Both the position numbers and the translations under genes were made by a program. Below, one piece after another: positions 6,844 through 11,733 of a stretch of DNA of 11,733 nt. This DNA comes from an uncultured Ignavibacteria bacterium (lineage in GTDB: Bacteria > Bacteroidota > Ignavibacteria > SZUA-365). The notes beneath the pieces are model-generated. The model was not told where the DNA came from and searched no databases. It saw nothing but the letters and a program-made list of their open reading frames with translations. Numbering within the stretch: position 1 is the stretch's first letter; each line of letters starts with the position of its first letter. The stretch covers positions 1-11,733 of the forward strand of contig CAJXSA010000086.1 in NCBI GenBank assembly GCA_913060595.1, read 5' to 3'.

Positions 6844-6889
6844 CGCGCGCTTATGCGCAATCCCCGCTTCTGCGCATACCGCGCGTTTT
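6844..6889 (+). terminator. Rho-independent terminator after rsgA
   Basis: Four bases after the rsgA stop, CGCGC (6844-6848) plus TATGCGCA (6852-6859) pair with TGCGCATA (6871-6878) plus GCGCG (6881-6885). That is 13 base pairs with a small internal bulge and an 11-base loop. TTTT follows at 6886-6889. The T-run is short, so termination may be partial. Confidence 0.65.
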
Positions 6890-6918
6890 GCGCCCCGCCC
6901 GCAATCTCGCTAGATTTG
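6887..6918 (+). promoter_or_regulatory. Bacteroidota-type promoter for the radical SAM gene
   Basis: TTTG (6887-6890) and TAGATTTG (6911-6918) are separated by 20 bases, matching -33 TTTG / -7 TAnnTTTG exactly. The expected start of transcription is near 6925, giving a leader of about 45 bases before ATG 6971. The -33 element overlaps the T-run of the rsgA terminator. Confidence 0.6.
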
Positions 6919-6970
6919 CATACGGCCGTGCGTGGTGTGCGCGTGCCGGCATAAAGCGGAGAACCTGTTC

Positions 6971-7897
6971 ATGTCCCATCTCTTCGGTCCTGTCCCTTCC
7001 CGCCGCCTCGGCGTCTCCCTCGGCATCGACCTGACGCCGCAGAAGGCCTGCACGCTCAACTGCCTCTACTGCGAATGCGGAAAAACCGACTCCCTGACGC
7101 TGGAGCGCAAGGAATATGTGCCGACCGACGAGGTGATCGGCGAACTGCGGGAATACCTGTCCACCGGACCGGAATTGGACGCGGTGACCTTTTCCGGTTC
7201 CGGCGAACCGACGCTGCACAGCGGGGTGGGAGACATCATCGCTTTTCTCAAGCGGGAATTCCCACAGTACCGCGTGGTCATGCTCACCAACAGCACGCTG
7301 CTGCACCTGCCCGAAGTGCGCGCGGCGCTCATGCCCGCCGACCTTGTGATCCCGTCGCTCGACGCGGTTTCCGACGACGTCTTCCGCAAGATCAACCGCC
7401 CGCAGTCCGCTCTCAGCAGCGCGCAGCTCATCGACGGCCTCGCCGCCTTCTGCGCGGAGTTCACCGGGGAAATCTGGCTGGAGGTGTTTCTCATTCCCGG
7501 CATCAACGACACGCCGGAGGAACTCGCGCTGTTCCGTTCGGTGTTCGCGCGCCTGCGGGTGGACCGCATTCAGCTCAACGCGCTCGACCGTCCGGGTGCC
7601 GTGCACTGGATCGAACCGATGCCGCGGGAAAATCTTGAAGCAATCGCGCACGACTTCGGTCCCCCGGTCGAAGTCATCGGCAAGCCCATGGTGCGCCGCC
7701 GCTGCGCGAGCTTCTCGGAGAACACGCGCGACCGCCTCGTGGCCACCCTCCGCGTGCGTCCCTGCACGCTCGACGACCTCGCTGCCTCACTCGGCCTGCA
7801 CGCCCTCGACGCCGGCAAATATCTCGACGTGCTCATCGGCGACGGCGTCGTCGAACAGCAGCGCGGGGAGCGGGGAGTGTTCTACCGCGTCAGATGA
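6971..7897 (+). CDS. Radical SAM protein, COG0731 type (TYW1-related), with C-terminal winged helix
   Basis: A 308-residue radical SAM enzyme. It opens with FGPVPSRRLGVSLGIDL, diagnostic of the COG0731 group, which is related to the archaeal/eukaryotic wyosine enzyme TYW1. The [4Fe-4S] cluster cysteines are C27, C31 and C34 (CTLNCLYC), followed by another Cys at 36. A SAM-binding glycine motif, SGSGEPTL, lies at 75-82. The C-terminal 55 residues (about 252-308) read as a winged-helix-like domain. The bacterial substrate of this group is not established to my knowledge, and bacterial tRNA does not normally carry wyosine, so no reaction is assigned. The ATG at 6971 is chosen because it begins the family's conserved N-terminus and has GGAG about ten bases upstream; an in-frame start at 6932 would add 13 atypical residues. 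It converges on the M48 gene. Confidence 0.9.
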   Translation: MSHLFGPVPSRRLGVSLGIDLTPQKACTLNCLYCECGKTDSLTLERKEYVPTDEVIGELREYLSTGPELDAVTFSGSGEPTLHSGVGDIIAFLKREFPQYRVVMLTNSTLLHLPEVRAALMPADLVIPSLDAVSDDVFRKINRPQSALSSAQLIDGLAAFCAEFTGEIWLEVFLIPGINDTPEELALFRSVFARLRVDRIQLNALDRPGAVHWIEPMPRENLEAIAHDFGPPVEVIGKPMVRRRCASFSENTRDRLVATLRVRPCTLDDLAASLGLHALDAGKYLDVLIGDGVVEQQRGERGVFYRVR

Positions 7898-7898
7898 C

Positions 7899-7977
7899 AA
7901 ATATCAAATTGCAGATTACAGATTACAGAAAAGACGCTGTCTGGTATCTGCAATCTGACATCTGTAATCTGATATTT
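7899..7977. repeat. Inverted array of 7-bp units between convergent genes
   Basis: The arms are 7899-7929 and 7947-7977, each 31 bases, complementary at 26 of 31 positions with a 17-base loop. Each arm is itself tandem heptamers: CAGATTA units on the left (7912-7918, 7919-7925, partial 7926-7929), and ATCTG followed by two variable bases on the right (7947-7953, 7954-7960, 7961-7967, 7968-7974). Four of the five mismatches fall in the variable dinucleotide of a heptamer. The array fills the entire gap between the radical SAM and M48 stop codons, overlapping the latter by one base. It is AT-rich against a GC-rich background. A role as a bidirectional terminator is plausible. Confidence 0.88.
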
Positions 7978-9296
7978 TAGACGAAGTCTTTCAGGCCGAG
8001 CTTGATTTTCTGACGACGGGGAATTTTTTCGGCCGCGATGCGTTCGATGTGGCGCAGCCGTTCGAGCATGGGGGGATGGGAGTAATGCAGGAAGACGTAC
8101 ACGGGATCCGGGGTGACGTTGCTGAGGTTGCTGACCGACAGCGTCTTCAGCGCGGTGGACATGGCCCCGGGTTTGCGGTAGGTGAGTACGGCGTAGCGGT
8201 CGGCTTCGAATTCATGCCGGCGTGAGAGCGCGTTCATGCCGATGGAAAGCAGGAAGGAGACAGGGGAGTAGAGCATGCCGAAGAAGACGAGTCCGGCATA
8301 GACGGAAACATGTTCCATGAAGAAGGCTGCGGCGAGCGCCTCCTGGCTGATGAAGAGCGAGAGAAGGAAAAACATCACGCCGGTTTCGATGACGCTGATG
8401 AGCAGTCCGATGATGATGTGCCGCTTCCGGTAGTGCCCGATCTCATGGGCGAGAACGGCGGTGAGTTCTTCCACGCCGTGTTTTTCTATCAGCGTGTCGT
8501 ACAGCACGATGCGCTTGTTCTTCCCGAAGCCGGTGAAAAAGGCGTTCGAGCGCGCCGAGCGTTTCGAGCCGTCCATGACGAAAATGTCCCGCAGCGGAAA
8601 GCGCACGGCGTCCGCGTAACGCAGGATTTCCTCGCGCAGGGGACCGTCGGCCAGCGGTGTAAATTTGTTGAACAGCGGCATGATCCAGGTCGGGGCGACA
8701 TACTGCATGACAATCATGAACAGCGTCACCGCGATCCAGGCGTACAGCCAGGCGATGGTGCCGGCGGTGAGGAAAAGCCAGAGCACCAGCGCCAGCACCG
8801 GTCCCCCGATGAGCACGCCCAGCAGCGCGCCCTTGAGCATGTCCAGCACGAAGGTCTTCACCGTTGTGCGATTGAAGCCGAAGCGCTCCTCGATCACGAA
8901 GGTCGAGTAGACGGAGAAGGGGAGTGTGACCATGCTCATGCCCGCGGTGAGTGCGCCGATGTACAGCAGTCCCGTCCATATCGGTCCGAGCTCCAGCGCC
9001 CGCAGCTGCAGATCCAGCCAGTTGAAGCCCCCCGCGAACCAGAAGCCCAGCATCAGTACGAGGTCGAAGGCGCCGGACACGAAGCCGAAGCGCGTGCGCA
9101 CGCGTGTGTACTCCTGCGAGCGGGCGTATTCCTTTTCATCGTACACGCCGTGGAACTCTTCCGGCAGCTCCGGCGACAGCGCGCGCAGATTGCGCAGCTC
9201 CGCCCAGACTTCCATCGCAGTGGTGAGCAGCAGCGTCCCGAGTATGATGACGGCGTAGATGTTCATGAGGGGAATATACGATATGCGCGGGAGCAT
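7977..9296 (-). CDS. M48 family membrane zinc metalloprotease (Ste24/CAAX-protease type)
   Basis: A multi-pass membrane zinc protease. Residue numbers here count from the internal MNIYAV methionine at 9266. HEIGH (274-278) supplies two zinc histidines and the catalytic glutamate, and E352 in HEFEAD is the third ligand. The stretch NAFFTGFGKNKRIVLYDTL (241-259) and the terminal SHPPMLERL are typical of Ste24. Hydrophobic segments run throughout (about 2-20, 62-82, 98-120, 145-190, 285-308 and 318-345). Bacteria generally lack prenylated CAAX substrates, so the likely job is membrane protein quality control. I chose the ATG at 9296 because AAGG precedes it by five bases; the ATG at 9266 gives the more usual family N-terminus but has no Shine-Dalgarno sequence. 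The open frame continues to 9458 but would overlap the flotillin start, so that extension is rejected. The stop is TAA at 7979-7977. Confidence 0.93.
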   Translation of the reverse strand: MLPRISYIPLMNIYAVIILGTLLLTTAMEVWAELRNLRALSPELPEEFHGVYDEKEYARSQEYTRVRTRFGFVSGAFDLVLMLGFWFAGGFNWLDLQLRALELGPIWTGLLYIGALTAGMSMVTLPFSVYSTFVIEERFGFNRTTVKTFVLDMLKGALLGVLIGGPVLALVLWLFLTAGTIAWLYAWIAVTLFMIVMQYVAPTWIMPLFNKFTPLADGPLREEILRYADAVRFPLRDIFVMDGSKRSARSNAFFTGFGKNKRIVLYDTLIEKHGVEELTAVLAHEIGHYRKRHIIIGLLISVIETGVMFFLLSLFISQEALAAAFFMEHVSVYAGLVFFGMLYSPVSFLLSIGMNALSRRHEFEADRYAVLTYRKPGAMSTALKTLSVSNLSNVTPDPVYVFLHYSHPPMLERLRHIERIAAEKIPRRQKIKLGLKDFV

Positions 9297-9327
9297 TTGT
9301 GCCTTAAAAAAAGGATAAGTAAGTTTG
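9296..9327 (+). promoter_or_regulatory. Bacteroidota-type promoter for the flotillin gene
   Basis: TTTG (9296-9299) and TAAGTTTG (9320-9327) are 20 bases apart, an exact -33/-7 match. Transcription would begin near 9334, giving a leader of about 125 bases before ATG 9458. The -33 element touches the start codon of the divergent protease gene (9294-9296), so the protease promoter must lie further into the gap and the two 5' regions overlap. Confidence 0.55.
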
Positions 9328-9457
9328 TATTTATTGTCGAGATGCTCGCGTGCATCCTGCCTGACGCCAGCAAAAAGGGCCTGAGTTTCACGACTTTCCA
9401 CTGCTGATTTCTCACAATATCGAATCGATACATTCCCCAAGTGTTTTGGAGGCTTCA

Positions 9458-10846
9458 ATGCTTACTTGGATCATCATCGCTGTCATCGCTGTTCTGATCG
9501 CCGGCTTCATTTTCTGGATGACGCGGCAGTACCGCAAGGCCGGCCCCAACGAAGTGCTGGTCATTTCCGGCCGCAAGAGTCAGATCACCACGCCGGACGG
9601 CACCACGCAGGAGATCGGCTACAAGTTCCGCATCGGCGGAGGTTCCTTCGTCAATCCTTTCACCGAACAGGCGGACAGCCTGCCCATCGAGGTGGTCACG
9701 CTGAAAATCAAGACGCCGGAAGTGCTTTCGAAGGATGGCATCCCCATTCTCAGCGAATCCTCCGCACAGGTGAAGATCGACTCGAACGAATACGCCATCT
9801 TCCTCGCCACGCAGAACTTCATGGGCGGCGGCACCGAGGCCATTCACGAAGTCGCGCAGACCGTGCTCGAGGGCAAGGTGCGTGAGGCCATCGGCAGCAT
9901 GACAGTCACCGAACTGTACTCCGACCGCGCCGAGTTCGCCAACCGCGTCTACAACGCTGTGGTGCGTGATCTGGGCAGCATGGGCCTCTCGATGATTTCC
10001 TTCGCGCTCAAGGACATCAACGACACGCAGGGGTATCTCGAAGCGCTCTCGAAGCCGAAAATCGCCGCCGCCAAGCGCGACGCAGTCGTCAAGCAGGCTG
10101 AGTACGACCGCGACGCCGCCATCTTCGCCGCGCAGGCGAACAAGGAAGCGGAAGTGGCCAAGCTGGCCGCCGCCGCCGAGGTCGCCGGACGCAACTGGAA
10201 GAACGAGGAGCTGAAGGCCAAGTCGCAGATCGAAGTCAACAAGGTGCGCGCGCAGGCCGATTCCTCCTATGAACTTGAGCGCTACCGCCTCGAACAGGAC
10301 GTCAAGCAGGAAGAGTACAAGGTCAAAATCCTCGAGACGCAGGAGCAGGCGAAAGTGCAGGCCGAGGAAATCAAGCGCAAGGAAAAGGAACTCGAAGCCA
10401 ACATCATCAAGCCGGCCGAGGCCCGCAAGGTGCAGATCATCTCCGAGGCGGAAGCCGAAGGCATTCGCGTCGTGAAGGAATCCGAGGCGAAGATGCAGGC
10501 CCGCGCGAAGGAGAACGAGATCGAGGCCGCCCGCATCAAGATGCTCGGCGAGTCCGAGGCCAACGCCATGATCGAGAAAGCCAAGGCGTACGGCCAGTAC
10601 AACCAGGCCGCGATGTACCAGATGGTGCTCGACGTGCTGCCCGAGCTGACGAAGAACGTGGCCGAGCCGCTTTCGCGCATCGACAAGATCACGCTGCTCG
10701 GCGGCGCCGACGGCAAGCTGGGTACCTCGCAGCTCACCGGCCAGATCAGCGACGTGCTGTCGCAGGTGCCGGACGTGGTCAAGACGCTCACGGGCGTCGA
10801 CCTCGCGAAATTCCTCAAGGATAAGCTCGCCGGGGAAGAGGACTGA
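9458..10846 (+). CDS. Flotillin-like SPFH domain protein (YuaG/FloT type)
   Basis: A membrane scaffold protein of the flotillin class, which forms oligomers at membrane microdomains and influences the assembly and turnover of membrane proteins. The 462 residues start with a single membrane helix (2-20), then the family stretch KAGPNEVLVISGRK (27-40) opening the SPFH domain (to about 200). A long glutamate/alanine/lysine-rich coiled coil follows (about 200-380), with the typical flotillin C-terminus containing PLSRIDKITLLGG (404-416). ATG 9458 is preceded by GGAGG at six bases, one of the clearest ribosome binding sites in the window; an in-frame TTG at 9446 is rejected because it overlaps this site. 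Flotillin genes are often next to an NfeD-type gene. None is present here; the divergent neighbour is an M48 protease. Confidence 0.94.
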   Translation: MLTWIIIAVIAVLIAGFIFWMTRQYRKAGPNEVLVISGRKSQITTPDGTTQEIGYKFRIGGGSFVNPFTEQADSLPIEVVTLKIKTPEVLSKDGIPILSESSAQVKIDSNEYAIFLATQNFMGGGTEAIHEVAQTVLEGKVREAIGSMTVTELYSDRAEFANRVYNAVVRDLGSMGLSMISFALKDINDTQGYLEALSKPKIAAAKRDAVVKQAEYDRDAAIFAAQANKEAEVAKLAAAAEVAGRNWKNEELKAKSQIEVNKVRAQADSSYELERYRLEQDVKQEEYKVKILETQEQAKVQAEEIKRKEKELEANIIKPAEARKVQIISEAEAEGIRVVKESEAKMQARAKENEIEAARIKMLGESEANAMIEKAKAYGQYNQAAMYQMVLDVLPELTKNVAEPLSRIDKITLLGGADGKLGTSQLTGQISDVLSQVPDVVKTLTGVDLAKFLKDKLAGEED

Positions 10847-10892
10847 GGTCCCCCCGTGCGCAGCCCGTTTTCCCGGTCCACGGCCGCTGCCA

Positions 10893-10925
10893 ATTCAGTA
10901 CCGCGCGGCGTGGGTGCATTCAGTA
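10893..10925. repeat. Direct repeat of ATTCAGTA upstream of the aminotransferase
   Basis: The 8-mer ATTCAGTA occurs at 10893-10900 and again at 10918-10925, 25 bases apart start to start, in the 103-bp gap before the aminotransferase. It could be a pair of regulator sites or chance. No promoter matching the TTTG/TAnnTTTG pattern was found in this gap, so the aminotransferase may be read through from the flotillin gene. Confidence 0.3.
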
Positions 10926-10949
10926 AACGAATTTCATTGAGGTAATAAC

Positions 10950-11733
10950 GTGACGGCAGACAGAATTCATCTCATCGGTTCTTCGCCGACGCTGAAAGTC
11001 GCCGCCAAGGCCAAGGCGCTCAAGGAGCAGGGGGTCGATGTCATCGACCTCAGTGTGGGTGAGCCCGACTTCGGGACGCCCGCCCATATCAAGGAGGCCG
11101 GCAAGAAGGCGATCGACGAGAACTTCACAAAGTACACGGCCAACGAGGGCATCCTCCCGCTGCGCAAGGCCATCGCGCGGCATCTCGAGGAGGAATACCA
11201 GCTCTCCTACGACCCGGCGACGGAGATCATGGTCTCCAACGGCGCCAAGCATTCCATTTACAACGCAATGATGGCCATCGTCAACGACGGCGATGAGGTG
11301 ATCATTCCCGCGCCGTACTGGGTGTCCTACCCCGAGATGGTCAAGCTCGCGAACGGCCGGCCCGTCATCGTGCAGACGCGGGAAGAGGACGGTTTCCGCC
11401 TCACACCCGACCAGCTGCGCGACACGGTCAACGCCTCCACCAAGGCGGTGTTCCTGAACAATCCTTCCAATCCCACCGGCAGCGGCTACACGCGCGAGGA
11501 ACTCGAGGCGCTGGCCGAGGTCATCGTCGAAGAGGACCTGATCTGCATCGCCGACGAAATCTACGGCAAGCTGATGTACGACAGCCTCAAGTTCACCCGC
11601 TTCGCCACGCTCGGCGAGGAAGTGAAGAAGCGTACCATCACCGTCGACGGCGTGTCGAAGGCTTACTCGATGACGGGATGGCGCATCGGCTGGGCGGCGG
11701 GGCCGCAGGAGATCATCTCCGCCATGGCCAAGG
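10950..11733 (+). CDS. Class I PLP-dependent aminotransferase (aspartate aminotransferase, subgroup Ib), 5' part
   Basis: Transfers amino groups between aspartate/glutamate-type amino acids and 2-oxo acids using pyridoxal phosphate. The first 261 residues are present and the frame is open at the right edge, so about a third is missing. Family marks are VIDLSVGEPDF (31-41), NGAKHSIYN (97-105), PYWVSYPEM (122-130), NNPSNPTG (170-177), ADEIYGKL (201-208), and SKAYSMTGWRIGW (236-248), where K237 binds the cofactor. N174, D202, Y205 and R245 match cofactor and substrate contacts. K100 in NGAK corresponds to the lysine that recognises the distal carboxylate in Thermus aspartate aminotransferase, which supports an acidic substrate; some relatives act on prephenate. 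The start is GTG at 10950 with GAGG seven bases upstream. Confidence 0.94.
   Translation, partial: MTADRIHLIGSSPTLKVAAKAKALKEQGVDVIDLSVGEPDFGTPAHIKEAGKKAIDENFTKYTANEGILPLRKAIARHLEEEYQLSYDPATEIMVSNGAKHSIYNAMMAIVNDGDEVIIPAPYWVSYPEMVKLANGRPVIVQTREEDGFRLTPDQLRDTVNASTKAVFLNNPSNPTGSGYTREELEALAEVIVEEDLICIADEIYGKLMYDSLKFTRFATLGEEVKKRTITVDGVSKAYSMTGWRIGWAAGPQEIISAMAK

Noticed and set aside
6851..7651. A 266-codon minus-strand open frame opposite the radical SAM gene
   Set aside because: It is antisense to a clear radical SAM gene, covers the rsgA terminator, and has no motif support.
8310..9407. A 365-codon plus-strand open frame opposite the M48 protease
   Set aside because: It is a shadow of the protease gene with low-complexity His/Arg/Glu content. 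Only its last 21 codons lie outside that gene and are considered separately as a leader ORF.
9297..9458. N-terminal extension of the M48 protease to 9458
   Set aside because: It would place the start inside the flotillin start codon, cover the flotillin promoter and ribosome binding site, and add about 54 residues with no family similarity.

Overview
The window comes from a GC-rich bacterium and carries mostly chromosomal, housekeeping-type genes. Three intergenic sites match the Bacteroidota-type promoter (TTTG, 19-20 bases, TAnnTTTG). This points to the Bacteroidota/Chlorobiota (FCB) group, probably a high-GC lineage; the assignment is an inference from promoter style and gene content, not from a marker gene. 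No tRNA, rRNA, CRISPR, phage or transposase signal was seen.

Layout. 1-395: the 3' end of a Na+-coupled dicarboxylate/glutamate symporter (+). 396-535: an intergenic array of 8-bp units in inverted orientation. 536-1273: a Tat-exported Fe/Mn superoxide dismutase (-). 1450-1965 and 2012-2428: a UPF0316 membrane protein and nucleoside diphosphate kinase ndk (+). 2429-5593: a tight two-gene minus-strand operon, made of a four-helix membrane protein followed with no gap by a 680-residue STAND-like ATPase. 5770-6840: the ribosome-assembly GTPase rsgA (+), followed by a hairpin terminator that runs into the promoter of a COG0731-type radical SAM gene (6971-7897, +). 7898-7976: a second, unrelated inverted array, of 7-bp units. 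7980-9296: a Ste24-type M48 membrane protease (-), divergent from a flotillin/SPFH gene (9458-10846, +). 10950-end: a class I aminotransferase cut by the window edge.

How the genes relate. Two neighbourhoods look functional rather than accidental. The membrane protein/ATPase operon has abutting stop and start codons and looks like one membrane-tethered signalling or regulatory ATPase unit; its purpose is not recognisable and it is the best candidate here for an undescribed system. The M48 protease and flotillin share an upstream region, and both classes act in membrane protein quality control and membrane organisation. The remaining genes (ndk, rsgA, radical SAM, aminotransferase, SOD) are ordinary metabolic or stress functions.

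The two repeat arrays both fill gaps between convergent genes, have different unit lengths (8 and 7 bp) and fold into long hairpins. They are the most unusual non-coding structures in the window.
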